Translations under genes and position numbers: made by a program
In this document: positions 31,892 through 40,671 of the stretch, piece by piece
Numbering within the stretch: the stretch's first letter is position 1
How the letters are laid out: every line of letters starts with the position of its first letter
Notes under the pieces: generated by a model
The model's input: only the letters and a program-made list of their open reading frames with translations
Told to the model about the DNA's origin: nothing
Database searches by the model: none
NCBI RefSeq assembly: GCF_001598915.1
Contig: NZ_BDAP01000001.1
Coordinates: forward strand, 496,001-560,000
DNA: 64,000 nt
DNA from: Williamsia muralis NBRC 105860
Lineage (GTDB): Bacteria > Actinomycetota > Actinomycetes > Mycobacteriales > Mycobacteriaceae
Direction of reading: 5' to 3'

Positions 31892-32042
31892 ATAGCTTCC
31901 TTCGAAGCCGGCCAGTGGTCTGCGGTGATTGCAGGTCGATCGGGGTGCGGCTGGACAGATGGCCGACGGTGGCGCGGCCGATGACTACTGTCCTACCCCG
32001 CGGTCTACCCCTCTGGGTACATCGACAGGCAGGAATACAGAC

Positions 32043-32903
32043 ATGACAGGTGCAACGCGCGCGGGCATGACTTCGGTGCAGGCCAACGGTGTACAACTCG
32101 GCGTCGAGAGCTTCGGCCGCGAGGCCGACCCGCTGATCCTCCTGGTCGGCGGCACCACGATGTTGTCGTGGCCGGACGCACTGTGTGAACGCCTCGCAAC
32201 CGGTGGCCGGCACGTGGTGCGCTACGACCTGCGTGACTCAGGAACGTCGACCACCCTCGACCCGGAGAATCCTGCCTACGACCTCCGGGACCTGGCCGCA
32301 GACGCGGCCGCGTTGGCAGGGGCGCTCGGGAAACGCGCACATCTCGGCGGAATCGGTGTCGGGGGCATGGTTGCTCAAGTCGCCGCGCTCGACCACCCCG
32401 ATGTGTTCTCAGCGTTGACACTTGTCGGCACCCGACCGGTGGCGCCGGGTCCGGCAGACGAGGATCTGCCCGAACACAACCCAGCGGTCATGGCCGAACT
32501 GTTCTCTCGCCCGATGCCGGATTGGAGTGACAGGGAGGCCGTCGGGACGTTCGCGGCCAAGGGCGCCGAGTCATTGCGCAACGACCCAGCCGAGGCGCGG
32601 TCCACGGCGATGCGGATCTGGGATCGAACGCCGTCGCCCGAACCGCCGGTGCAACAGGCGAACCAGCTCGGGATGGTGTTCTCCCGCATCGACTGTGCCC
32701 CACGATGGCGGGAGCGGCTCGGTGGACTCGACCTGCCCACCCTCGTGGTGCACGGTCTCCAGGACCCGTTCTTCCCCGTCGGTAACGGCGAGGTCCTCGC
32801 TGCCGAAATCCCTGGCGCCCGGCTGCTGGTGCTCGACGACATGGGTACCGCATTGCCACATGCGGCCACCGACCGAGTCGCTTCCGCCATGCCCGCGGTC
32901 TGA
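32043..32903 (+). CDS. Alpha/beta-hydrolase-fold protein lacking the nucleophile
   Basis: The 286-residue protein matches RdmC/aclacinomycin-methylesterase-like hydrolases: ADPLILLVGGTTMLSWPDAL, HVVRYDLRDSGTST, then the elbow region AHLGGIGVGGMVAQVAALDH. The elbow should read G-x-S-x-G-G but has GIGVGG: the nucleophile position is Gly. The acid residue is present (LVVHGLQDPFFP), while the catalytic His region reads DMGTALPHA, with Thr where relatives have His (MGHxLP). Loss of two of three triad residues points to a non-hydrolytic role, such as ligand binding, or a different chemistry. A 7-base spacer separates AGGAA from the ATG. ATG 32067 is an alternative start. Confidence 0.85.
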   Translation: MTGATRAGMTSVQANGVQLGVESFGREADPLILLVGGTTMLSWPDALCERLATGGRHVVRYDLRDSGTSTTLDPENPAYDLRDLAADAAALAGALGKRAHLGGIGVGGMVAQVAALDHPDVFSALTLVGTRPVAPGPADEDLPEHNPAVMAELFSRPMPDWSDREAVGTFAAKGAESLRNDPAEARSTAMRIWDRTPSPEPPVQQANQLGMVFSRIDCAPRWRERLGGLDLPTLVVHGLQDPFFPVGNGEVLAAEIPGARLLVLDDMGTALPHAATDRVASAMPAV

Positions 32904-32938
32904 TCGTCAGTTCGTCGTCAATCCGGACAAGGCCTTCC

Positions 32939-34660
32939 TCAGAGATGTTGCGCACTGGCGGTTGCCGGTTCCGCTGCCCGGTACGCGAGCCATCCACCGA
33001 ACCGGGTGATGTCCGTAGCGTCGGACAAAGCCGCACGCTCACAACTGAATCCGATCATCGACCGTCCGCCGGTGAGCTGCACCGATCCCAGCATCATCGG
33101 CGCGGGCAATGTGGTGAGAAACGACGACAGTTCGGCCGGGGCCATCCGCCAGACGCCTCCGGTGATCGAACTGCCGCCGTTGATCGTGCGCACCAGTCCC
33201 GGTTTGGGTGGCGTGGTCGGCAGGGCATAGAGAGCATAGGTGGGGGCGGTGTGATCGGCGCCTACGAATCGCGCTCCCCGGCTTGTCATCTCGTGCTCGA
33301 GTGGCTGGCCTGGTAGGTGTGCGCCGACGACGAACACGTCCGACCACGATGCGCCGATGGATTCGATCCACGGCGCCCCTTGTGACAACGGCGGTGTTGC
33401 ACCCGCAGCTGCAGCCGGCTCTGGCGTCTCGACAACTCGGCGGGCCACGTCGAGGGCGACCGCATCGTGGAAGGCGCCCGCCAGCACAGTGACCCCGAAC
33501 TGGGCGGGTCCGGCGGTTCCCGCGGGGACGGCGACACCGCACATGTCGAACAGGTTCGCGAAGTTGGTGTAGGTGCCGAGCCACGAGTTCACGCCGATCG
33601 GGTCGTCCTCGACTGCTGCGATCGATGGATGTCCTGGAACGGTCGGAACCAGCAGCGCGTCGAAATCCGACAGCAACGCAACGCTTTCGGCGCGCAGACG
33701 CTCGAGCCGCTCCAGGTCGCGCGCCATCTGAGACGCCGTCACTGTTCCCGCCGCCGAGATCACGCGGCCGACGGTGGGGTCCACTGTGTCCCGATGCGTG
33801 TCGACGAAGGCGCCGACAGCCGCGTGGCGTTCGGCGACAAGTCCACCCTCGTAGAGCATGCGTGCTGCCTCGAGAAATGGTTCGAATGGAATTGCTTGTA
33901 CAACAACACCGTCCGCGCGCAGTCGGTCCACGACTCGGTCAAAGGCCTCACTCCAGCCCGGGGACATCGCCGGCAACTCGCGCGGTATCGCAACGCGCGG
34001 GACGGGAGGTGCGGCCAGTGGTACGTCGTGTGGGAGAGCGCGTGTGCCCTCGCCTCCGGACATGAACCCCATGGCCGTGTTGGCAGTCTCGATGTCTCGG
34101 GCCATGATGGTCACCGCATCCCACGATCGGCATGCGGGCACCAGCCCTCGCGTGGACACCAGACCCAGAGTGGGCTTGATCCCGACTATGCCTCCGAGCG
34201 CTGCCGGTACCCGGCCTGAACCGGCCGTGTCGGTACCGATCGCGATGTCGGCGAGTCCGAGCGCGACGGCCACCGCCGATCCTGAGCTCGAACCACCCGC
34301 GATGTGGTCTGGTCGTCGCGCGTCCCGGACACCTCCGTAAGGGCTTCTCTGCCCGACCAATCCGGTGGCGAACTGGTCCATGTTCGTCGACCCCACGACG
34401 GTGGCACCTGCGGCCCGTAGGCGTGCGACCGCGTCGGCGTCAACGCTCGCCGGCGCAGCGGCGTACGAGGGGCATCCGGCGGTGGTCGGCAGTCCGGCGA
34501 CATCGACGTTGTTCTTGACTGCCAACAGCATTCCCGCGAGCGGGCCCGTCGCTGTCGCCGCGGCCTTGATCACGTCCTCTCGGGCGAGGAGGTCGATCCA
34601 GATCTCGGACCGATCGAGTGTGTCCACTGCCTCGAAGAACGCGTCCACTCGTTCGGTCAT
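32939..34660 (-). CDS. atzF: Allophanate hydrolase
   Basis: The 573-residue protein has the amidase-signature core in its first 440 residues: Lys in GMLLAVKNNVDVAG, GGSSSGSAVAVALGLADIAI and GTDTAGSGRVPAALGGIVG with the Ser-cisSer-Lys triad. It also has the C-terminal domain specific to allophanate hydrolases (VFVVGAHLPGQPLEHEMTSR, LYALPTTPPKPGLVRTINGG, ITRFGGWLAYRA). It splits allophanate to ammonia and CO2, the last step of cyanuric acid and urea-amidolyase routes. The ATG overlaps the stop of the preceding hydrolase gene (ATGA). It is the last gene of the operon. Confidence 0.92.
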   Translation of the reverse strand: MTERVDAFFEAVDTLDRSEIWIDLLAREDVIKAAATATGPLAGMLLAVKNNVDVAGLPTTAGCPSYAAAPASVDADAVARLRAAGATVVGSTNMDQFATGLVGQRSPYGGVRDARRPDHIAGGSSSGSAVAVALGLADIAIGTDTAGSGRVPAALGGIVGIKPTLGLVSTRGLVPACRSWDAVTIMARDIETANTAMGFMSGGEGTRALPHDVPLAAPPVPRVAIPRELPAMSPGWSEAFDRVVDRLRADGVVVQAIPFEPFLEAARMLYEGGLVAERHAAVGAFVDTHRDTVDPTVGRVISAAGTVTASQMARDLERLERLRAESVALLSDFDALLVPTVPGHPSIAAVEDDPIGVNSWLGTYTNFANLFDMCGVAVPAGTAGPAQFGVTVLAGAFHDAVALDVARRVVETPEPAAAAGATPPLSQGAPWIESIGASWSDVFVVGAHLPGQPLEHEMTSRGARFVGADHTAPTYALYALPTTPPKPGLVRTINGGSSITGGVWRMAPAELSSFLTTLPAPMMLGSVQLTGGRSMIGFSCERAALSDATDITRFGGWLAYRAAEPATASAQHL

Positions 34661-35319
34661 CCTCGACTCCCAGCGCTGTGTACATGAACCATGGGCTCCA
34701 ACTCCTCGATCAGGGGCGCAAAGGCGTTGTCCAGGTGAGCGGCGTGAGAAGTGCCGGGCAGAACTCGCACTTTCAGGTCGAGGGCACCCGCCAGTGCGTT
34801 GACGGACTCGTGGCGCACACGCGGTGACTTGGCTCCGACGGTGAGGGTGACCGAAGACGAATTGATCGTGAGGGGGCGAGGTTCGAATCGTCGGAACATG
34901 GCAAGTTCTCGGGCAACCGTCTCCGAGTTCGATGTGGTCATCGAAGGGTCCCACCCGGGACCGTAGAGCTCGTGGCCGAAACCCGGCACCCCGTGTTCGT
35001 CGAACGCGGCGACGACGGGGTCCAGCAATCCTGGCATCAGTGACCCGGCCGCCGGTTCGTGCAGGACCGCCGCGGTCATCGTGACACCGCGGGCAGCCAA
35101 CTCCAAGCCCAATGTCGCCCCGCCGCTGACGCCGAAGACCACCGCGCCGTCACACAACGGTGCCAGGAACTCGACTTCGGCCGCCAGGTCGCCGGAGCGG
35201 GGCCGCTGGGGGATCACGACGTGAAACCCTCTCTCGGACAACACTGTGGATGTCTGCTCCCATACGGGCGGGTCCACGGCCACGCCACACAGCAAGACGG
35301 CTCGCGACTGCGTTGTCAT
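34657..35319 (-). CDS. Alpha/beta hydrolase inserted in the cyanurate operon
   Basis: The 220-residue protein has the strand [20 protein letters not shown], the nucleophile elbow [16 protein letters not shown] (Ser present) and a late His in [17 protein letters not shown], so the hydrolase triad is plausible. Both ends overlap neighbours by 4 bases: after the biuret hydrolase gene and before the allophanate hydrolase gene. No alpha/beta hydrolase is a known step between biuret and allophanate. It may release a side group from a derivative or handle carboxybiuret, or serve another substrate; this is open. Confidence 0.83.
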   Translation of the reverse strand: MTTQSRAVLLCGVAVDPPVWEQTSTVLSERGFHVVIPQRPRSGDLAAEVEFLAPLCDGAVVFGVSGGATLGLELAARGVTMTAAVLHEPAAGSLMPGLLDPVVAAFDEHGVPGFGHELYGPGWDPSMTTSNSETVARELAMFRRFEPRPLTINSSSVTLTVGAKSPRVRHESVNALAGALDLKVRVLPGTSHAAHLDNAFAPLIEELEPMVHVHSAGSRG

Positions 35320-36023
35320 GAGGCGGCGAGCGATGCACTCGGGCCCAGCGCCGACAACAACTGCTCCGAGGTGGCAGTCGCGCCGAACACCCCACCCTGC
35401 ATCGCGATCATGCTCAGCGCCGCCACATGGTGGCCGTGGTCGGTGGCGCCGGTGCAATCCGACAGCACCAGGCACTCGAAGCCACGATCATTGGCCTCAC
35501 GCATGGTGGTGTGGACGCAGACATCAGTGGTGATCCCGGTGAGGATGAGGTTCGTGATACCCGCACTGCGCAAGATCAGGTCCAGGTCGGTGGCGTAAAA
35601 GGCGCCCTTGCCGGGTTTGTCGATGATCGGTTCTCCGGGCAGTGGTGCAACCTCCGGGACGATCTCCCACCCGGGTTCGCCGCGCACAAGGATGCGTCCG
35701 CACGGTCCGACCGAACCGATCTCGGCGCCCGCGCGCTCCGAACGCCACCGCTTGTTCTGCGGGAGGTCGGTCAAGTCGGGACGGTGCCCTTCGCGGGTGT
35801 GGATCACCAGCATTCCTGCGTCGCGACACGCAGCGAGTACCTGGGCGGTCGGGGCGAGGCCGGCACGGGTCAGCGAGAGGTCGTAACCCATCGAGTCGAC
35901 GTATCCGCCGGGCCCGCAGAAGTCGACCTGCCAGTCGATGAGTATGAGCGCGGTGCGCCCGACGTCGAGAACACCGTCGTAGGGCCAGGCGTAGGGATGA
36001 GCGTCAACGGGGTGCGTGGTCAT
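35316..36023 (-). CDS. biuH: Biuret hydrolase (isochorismatase-family cysteine hydrolase)
   Basis: The 235-residue protein shows the catalytic Asp in [20 protein letters not shown], Lys in [19 protein letters not shown] and Cys in [20 protein letters not shown] (near residue 167). The strings [39 protein letters not shown] and [14 protein letters not shown] follow the BiuH pattern closely and distinguish it from nicotinamidases. It hydrolyses biuret to allophanate and ammonia. It sits between the ring-opening amidohydrolase and allophanate hydrolase genes, overlapping its neighbours by 4 bases on each side, in the order of the pathway. Confidence 0.93.
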   Translation of the reverse strand: MTTHPVDAHPYAWPYDGVLDVGRTALILIDWQVDFCGPGGYVDSMGYDLSLTRAGLAPTAQVLAACRDAGMLVIHTREGHRPDLTDLPQNKRWRSERAGAEIGSVGPCGRILVRGEPGWEIVPEVAPLPGEPIIDKPGKGAFYATDLDLILRSAGITNLILTGITTDVCVHTTMREANDRGFECLVLSDCTGATDHGHHVAALSMIAMQGGVFGATATSEQLLSALGPSASLAAS

Positions 36024-37102
36024 CGAGGTGTGCCTTCCGAAGTGGTGCTGTACGGGGTGATCTGGGGTGGATCTACTTCGTAGACGACGGTCACGCTGCC
36101 GCCCCCGGGTCGTCCCTGATGTTCGGCGCCGCCCGAGACATACACCGCCCCGTCGCCTTTGATGGCCGCAACAAGGGCGCCGACAGCAGCTCGTGCGTGG
36201 CGCGTCGCGTTGATGTCAGAGTCGGTGAGCATCGTGTGCCGCAGGTTGCGGATGGTTCCGGACGGATCGGCTTCGGCCTTGACGAACAGCTGTCGAATGC
36301 GGCCGCCACGCTCGGACACCAGAGCGGCAGCGGAGAGAAGCGAATCGAGGTCGTAGGCGTCCTTCATCTCGGTGTGCAAGGCGCGCAACGAGTTCGCGGC
36401 CTTGTCGCTCTCGCCGACCACCAGCACGTGGCACGATTTCAGTTCGGCTCCGGCACTTGCCGACGCCCGGTTCGACCAGGCGTGGCGCCGTCCCTCGAGT
36501 GCAGCCAGAGCGGTGTCGGTGTCGATCTCGTCGAGCGCCAGGGCGATTCCCAGCGAACTCGCTGCGCGCGAACGCGCCATCGACTCATAGGTGTCGTCGC
36601 TGACCGGCTCGATGCCGAGGGCACGCAGTCCCGCGATGTCGGTGGAGGTGAGCAGCGGACACTTGACCAGGACAAGGTGCACATCGTCGCCTGCGATGCC
36701 GAGTTCGGCGACCAGCTTGGCCACTGTGTCGCGGACCGACTCCATGTGCGCGACGCGCCCCAGCTCGGCCGGGGGGATCGCCGGGGTGGTTCCTGCGGCG
36801 GCGACCAGACCACGCTGATGACGGGGATCGACCCGATCGTCGGCCACCAGTAGGTTCACATGCGGTGCGATGACACCTTCGGTGCCTCCCGAGAACACGG
36901 TCACCGCAGCTTCTTTGAGGTGGGGTTCCCATGCCGCAGAGGCAAGCGTGCGGCTGAAGTCGTTGACGCAACCGTTGCCCTCGGTCTTGCCGACCACGGC
37001 GAGCACATCATCGGTGCCGAATCCGTTGTCGGCCAACAGCTCGAGGGCGCTGATGTCGTCGGGCCCCGTGGTGGGCGCGGTGAGCAGGCGGACTGCGGTC
37101 AT
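36020..37102 (-). CDS. atzD: Cyanuric acid amidohydrolase (AtzD/barbiturase family)
   Basis: The 360-residue protein is made of three similar units, the fold unique to this family; each carries a Ser/Lys pair: [39 protein letters not shown] and [19 protein letters not shown]. The family opens cyanuric acid to carboxybiuret, which decarboxylates to biuret, or barbituric acid to ureidomalonate. Coupled biuret and allophanate hydrolase genes strongly favour cyanuric acid. The symbol is given on that context; residues that separate cyanurate from barbiturate specificity were not checked. It starts inside the end of the permease gene (ATGA). Confidence 0.88.
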   Translation of the reverse strand: MTAVRLLTAPTTGPDDISALELLADNGFGTDDVLAVVGKTEGNGCVNDFSRTLASAAWEPHLKEAAVTVFSGGTEGVIAPHVNLLVADDRVDPRHQRGLVAAAGTTPAIPPAELGRVAHMESVRDTVAKLVAELGIAGDDVHLVLVKCPLLTSTDIAGLRALGIEPVSDDTYESMARSRAASSLGIALALDEIDTDTALAALEGRRHAWSNRASASAGAELKSCHVLVVGESDKAANSLRALHTEMKDAYDLDSLLSAAALVSERGGRIRQLFVKAEADPSGTIRNLRHTMLTDSDINATRHARAAVGALVAAIKGDGAVYVSGGAEHQGRPGGGSVTVVYEVDPPQITPYSTTSEGTPR

Positions 37103-38496
37103 GCCACGACCTCCTTGTCCGACGTCGGTTCAGCGGTCGGGGTGTCGTCGCCGCGTCGTCGTGGCGGTAGGTGATGGAAGACGATGTTGAGGACAAATGC
37201 GGTGATCACAGCGCTGCTGATGGCGTTGCCGAAGATGATCTGCACCTCGGCGGGGAAGTCGGTGTAGATGTCCTTGGAGACCACCGGGATCATCCCTGCG
37301 CCCAACGCCAGCGAGACGATCATCAGGTTGTCGTTGTTGCGGTAGTCCACCTTCGACAGGGTGCTGATGCCGGTGCCCGCGACGAGTGCGAACATCACCA
37401 GACTGACCGATCCGATGACTGCCCCCGGCAGGCTCGCGATCGTCTCGCCGAGCTTGGGGATCAACGCGAAGATGATCAGGAGCGCACCGGCGAACACCAC
37501 GACCGAACGGCTCGCGATCTTGGTGATCCGGACGAGACTGACGTTCTGCGCAAAGATGGTGTCGGGGAACGAGGTCCATACTCCCGCGAGTACTGCGGAC
37601 GCACCGTCGGCGGCCAGGCCGCGGGCGATACGCGGAGGGTCCGCGTCGATGCCGGTGGTCTCGGAGATCGCCATCATGTAGGCGGTCGACTCGATGAAGA
37701 TCACGATCATCACGATGCTCATGGAGATGATCCCGGCGAGGGGGAATGTCGGTGCGCCGAAGAAGAAGGGTTGCGGGATCCCGAACCACGCTGCGTCACC
37801 CACACCGGAGAAGTCCGTCATCGACATCGCCGCAGCCGCGATGGTTCCGAGGACCAGAGCGGTGAGAACGGCTGCCTGCCTGATGAATCCGCGGCCGTAG
37901 CGCATCAGGGCGACCACGACGATGATGATGCCCAAAGCCAGCGACAGTCGTTCACCGTCGGCCGGGCCGTCGTCGAAAATCATCGACACTGCTTTACCGA
38001 TGAGCGACAACCCGATCATCGTCACCGCTGCACCGCGCACGACCGGAGGAAAGAACCGCAACAGCTTGGAGAACGGCACCGCCATGAGAAGAGCGAAGAT
38101 CCCGGCACCGATCATCGACCCGTACACCGCATTCAGGCCGTATTCCTGCCCGATGAGAATCATCGGGGTGACGGCTGTGAACGAGGCACCTGCCACGACC
38201 GGCATCCGCGCACCCAGGATGTTGCCGATGCCGGCGGCTTGGATGATGGTGACGATGCCGGCGATCAGCAGGTCGGCGTTGACCAACAGTCCGATGGTGC
38301 GTTGGTCCAATCCGAGTGCGGCACCGAAGACAAGGGGAACGGTGACGCACCCCGTGTACATGACGATCACATGCTGAGCGCCGAAGGCTCCCGTGCGCCA
38401 CAGGCCGGACATGCTCGGCGTTCGCGACGGGGTAGGTAGGAAGTTTCGCATAAACAATTCGTATACGTTCTGTGTGTCACGGCCGTTATCAACCAT
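37099..38496 (-). CDS. NCS2-family permease, probable cyanurate importer
   Basis: The 465-residue membrane protein has the nucleobase-cation symporter-2 layout: GAFGAQHVIVMYTGCVTVPL near the start, VAGASFTAVTPMILIGQEYG in helix 3, the substrate-binding helix IFIESTAYMMAISETTGID (Glu near residue 272) and SFPDTIFAQNVSLVRITKIA. Relatives import xanthine, uric acid or uracil; cyanuric acid is a close analogue. It is the first structural gene after gntR. The start is uncertain: ATG 38496 or ATG 38451, neither with a clear ribosome site; the operator at 38458 lies between them, favouring the second, perhaps leaderless. Confidence 0.9.
   Translation of the reverse strand: MVDNGRDTQNVYELFMRNFLPTPSRTPSMSGLWRTGAFGAQHVIVMYTGCVTVPLVFGAALGLDQRTIGLLVNADLLIAGIVTIIQAAGIGNILGARMPVVAGASFTAVTPMILIGQEYGLNAVYGSMIGAGIFALLMAVPFSKLLRFFPPVVRGAAVTMIGLSLIGKAVSMIFDDGPADGERLSLALGIIIVVVALMRYGRGFIRQAAVLTALVLGTIAAAAMSMTDFSGVGDAAWFGIPQPFFFGAPTFPLAGIISMSIVMIVIFIESTAYMMAISETTGIDADPPRIARGLAADGASAVLAGVWTSFPDTIFAQNVSLVRITKIASRSVVVFAGALLIIFALIPKLGETIASLPGAVIGSVSLVMFALVAGTGISTLSKVDYRNNDNLMIVSLALGAGMIPVVSKDIYTDFPAEVQIIFGNAISSAVITAFVLNIVFHHLPPRRRGDDTPTAEPTSDKEVVA
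38458..38469. promoter_or_regulatory. GntR operator 1 before the cyanurate operon
   Basis: TTCGTATACGTT holds the palindrome CGTATACG (38460-38467), 7 bases upstream of ATG 38451 of the permease. FCD-type GntR proteins commonly bind GTATAC-centred palindromes. A second copy lies 63 bases away. On the minus strand TATACG could itself be the -10 element. Confidence 0.6.
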
Positions 38497-38520
38497 TACA
38501 TTCGAGTTAACGGGCGAGAG

Positions 38521-38532
38521 TTCGTATACGAA
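38521..38532. promoter_or_regulatory. GntR operator 2 before the cyanurate operon
   Basis: TTCGTATACGAA is a perfect 12-base palindrome with the same CGTATACG core, placed 4 bases after the gntR stop codon. The 63-base centre distance, six helical turns, would put both sites on one face of the DNA and allow looping or cooperative binding. Confidence 0.62.
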
Positions 38533-38535
38533 GTG

Positions 38536-39201
38536 CTACTTGATCAGTCGCCGAACCAGATCTTCGTCTTTCTTCACGTGCTCATCCATCAGATAGCCCG
38601 CCTGAAAGGGGGAGCCGTCCAGAACGGCACCGGCAATCGCCGTGTGGTCACGCCAGCATCCGTCGGCCCTGCTCTCCACGTCGCGGTCGAAGACCCACGC
38701 GATGCGTCGCAGCGTGTGTTCGAGAGTGCGGGCCAGTTCGTGGTTCCCGGAAGCCTCGGCCATCAGCGTGTGGAAGCGAAGCACCAGGGGAGGGACCTGA
38801 TCATGTTGCTTCAACCGCTCGGCCTGGGTTCCCGACTCGATGACGAGACGCAGTTCGGCGGCGAACTCACCACCGCTGCGCTCGGCAGCCAGTCGGGCAC
38901 CGAACACCTCCAGGCCTCGACGGACCTGCATCAACTCGATAGCGTCGGCCCGTGACGCGCCTGACACGGTCGCGCCCTTGTAGCGCTCGAGGTTGACGAA
39001 TCCTTCGCTCTGCAACTGCGACAGCGCCTCTCGGACCGGTACCCGCGACACCCCGAATCGTTCGGCGAGCATGGGTTCCGGGAGACGGTCGCCCGGTTGC
39101 AGCTTTCCATCGAGAACGTCGTCGCGGATCGCTGCAGCAATCGCTTCCCTGGTCGCCGGCTCTCTTGTCATCGCAGCGGCGACATCCGAGTCGGTGTGCA
39201 T
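38536..39201 (-). CDS. GntR-family (FCD) regulator of the cyanurate operon
   Basis: The 221-residue protein has the GntR winged helix: LQPGDRLPEPMLAERFGVSR then VPVREALSQLQSEGFVNLER, followed by an all-helical FCD ligand domain with the metal/ligand His pattern (FHTLMAEASGNHELARTLEH). It lies just upstream of the permease gene on the same strand; two CGTATACG palindromes fill the 39-84 base gap. It probably represses the operon until the ring compound or an intermediate binds. No operator copy is seen in front of gntR itself. Confidence 0.92.
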   Translation of the reverse strand: MHTDSDVAAAMTREPATREAIAAAIRDDVLDGKLQPGDRLPEPMLAERFGVSRVPVREALSQLQSEGFVNLERYKGATVSGASRADAIELMQVRRGLEVFGARLAAERSGGEFAAELRLVIESGTQAERLKQHDQVPPLVLRFHTLMAEASGNHELARTLEHTLRRIAWVFDRDVESRADGCWRDHTAIAGAVLDGSPFQAGYLMDEHVKKDEDLVRRLIK

Positions 39202-39243
39202 CCGGTCAGGATAGTTGTAATCGCGACTTCGTGGCCTGTGGAC

Positions 39244-39618
39244 CTATCTGGCAGGTCCCGCTGCCCCTGGCGTCCCCGCGCTGGGTGGCTGGTGCAGTCC
39301 GAAACGTGTGCCTTGGTCGTCGATGCACTCCGCGAACCGGCCGAACCCGGGCTCCTCGGCACTGGGTCGACCCGGTTGCCCGCCGAGTTCACCTGCGGTC
39401 GTCAGCGCGTGGTCGAGGTCGGGAACGCTGAAGTACACAACCACACCGGGATTCGGGTCGTTCTCGTGTAACCCTCCGGGCACACCGCCGGTCTCTATCC
39501 AGCCTTCTCGTCCTTCACCCACGGGATGGAAGGTCCATCCGAACAGCTTGCTGTAGAAGACTTTTGCGCGTTCGGCGTCGTCGACGCCGAGTTCGAAGTG
39601 AGTGGGTCCAGCAGGCAT
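39244..39618 (-). CDS. VOC-family (glyoxalase-like) protein
   Basis: The protein has 124 residues from ATG 39618 behind TTGGAG. A single VOC module: THFELGVDDAERAKVFYSKL, FGWTFHPVGEGREGW, then VVVYFSVPDLDHALTTAGEL and FAECIDDQGTRFGLHQPP. The metal-site positions of glyoxalases (His, Glu) are partly present (HFELGV; GRFAECID), so a metal enzyme or a simple antibiotic/ligand-binding protein is possible. It lies 121 bases downstream of an AraC regulator on the same strand and may belong with it. Confidence 0.86.
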   Translation of the reverse strand: MPAGPTHFELGVDDAERAKVFYSKLFGWTFHPVGEGREGWIETGGVPGGLHENDPNPGVVVYFSVPDLDHALTTAGELGGQPGRPSAEEPGFGRFAECIDDQGTRFGLHQPPSAGTPGAAGPAR

Positions 39619-39739
39619 ATGAGCTCCAACGTCGCGGTGAAATGCGGTCGTCGGCCACGTTATGCCGCAGCGAGATACGCGTCTTGTACAAATGTCGGCC
39701 GGCGTGGTGGACACCGCCGCCATCCGAATGGACGTCGGC

Positions 39740-40585
39740 TCAGAACAAATCGGCTCGTTGAGTGCGTTGCCACTCCAGGGGAGTGCACGCCGCGAAATTC
39801 TTGAAATCCCGGTTGAAATGGGCCTGGTCGAAATAGCCGCACGACAAGGCCATCGACGACAGCGAGGCAGTCGGCTGGGCCATGAGTTGTTGTGCGGCTC
39901 GATCCAACCGCACGATCGAGGCAGCGGCTTTAGGTGTGAGACCGGTCTGCGCACGGAATCGTGTGGCCAGGCGGGAGCGACTCCATCCGGTGTCCGCGAG
40001 CAGCTCACCGATCTGCACGCTGCCCGAGGTGCTCTGGAGGCGGTTCCAGACGTAGAGCACCTCCGGATCGGGAGATGGGCCGGATGCCATTGCATCTCCC
40101 AAAATCTGGTCCAAGATGCCGAACCGGGCGCCGGCATCCGGCTCGGTGACGAGCTGTTCGACCAGACTGTCGGCCGAGATGTTCAGCACGCTGTCGAGAT
40201 CGACGATGCGGCCCCCGAAGTCGTCCATCGTGCCGAACAGTTGATAGGCGCCAGGCAAAGAGAGGCGGACCTCGACACAGTGCTGGGCCCCTTGGTGCCA
40301 GGTCAGCGCCGGACCACGGCCAGGGCAGCCGACGAAGGCGCTGACCGGACGCAACGACCCGGTCTCGGTAGCACCTGCCGCGTGCACTGCCGACCCCAGC
40401 TCGATGATCAGCACAGTGGCGGGCCCGGGAATCTCACGGCGGCTCACCGGCGACACCGAGTGCTCGAGGAACTCGACGTAACTGTCCACCACGCCCCGCA
40501 GATGACGCCCGGGCCGTCCTGTCACCGTCTGCCATCGGGTTGTCGAGGACTCGCCTCGTCGGACCGTGATGTCTGGACGTTGCAT
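39740..40585 (-). CDS. AraC-family transcriptional regulator
   Basis: This 281-residue protein has an N-terminal sensing domain with cupin-like strands (TVLIIELGSAVHAAG, CVEVRLSLPGAYQLFGTMDD) and the C-terminal double HTH: IGELLADTGWSRSRLATRFR and ASLSSMALSCGYFDQAHFNR, closing with FKNFAACTPLEWQRTQRA, the AraC/XylS signature. The layout resembles the DUF6597-type AraC regulators of actinobacteria. The ligand is unknown. It may regulate the VOC protein gene downstream. Confidence 0.9.
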   Translation of the reverse strand: MQRPDITVRRGESSTTRWQTVTGRPGRHLRGVVDSYVEFLEHSVSPVSRREIPGPATVLIIELGSAVHAAGATETGSLRPVSAFVGCPGRGPALTWHQGAQHCVEVRLSLPGAYQLFGTMDDFGGRIVDLDSVLNISADSLVEQLVTEPDAGARFGILDQILGDAMASGPSPDPEVLYVWNRLQSTSGSVQIGELLADTGWSRSRLATRFRAQTGLTPKAAASIVRLDRAAQQLMAQPTASLSSMALSCGYFDQAHFNRDFKNFAACTPLEWQRTQRADLF

Positions 40586-40671
40586 GAGAGAACCTGTCGT
40601 TGATCGAAGCTCATCTCACCCGGCCGACCGCGTTGCGCCGGCCGGAATACCGCGTCGGCCGGCGACTCAGG

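Noticed and set aside
36020-37102. Reading the ring-opening amidohydrolase as barbiturase of pyrimidine catabolism
   Set aside because: Not excluded by motif, but the coupled biuret and allophanate hydrolase genes have no place in barbiturate breakdown, so cyanuric acid is preferred.
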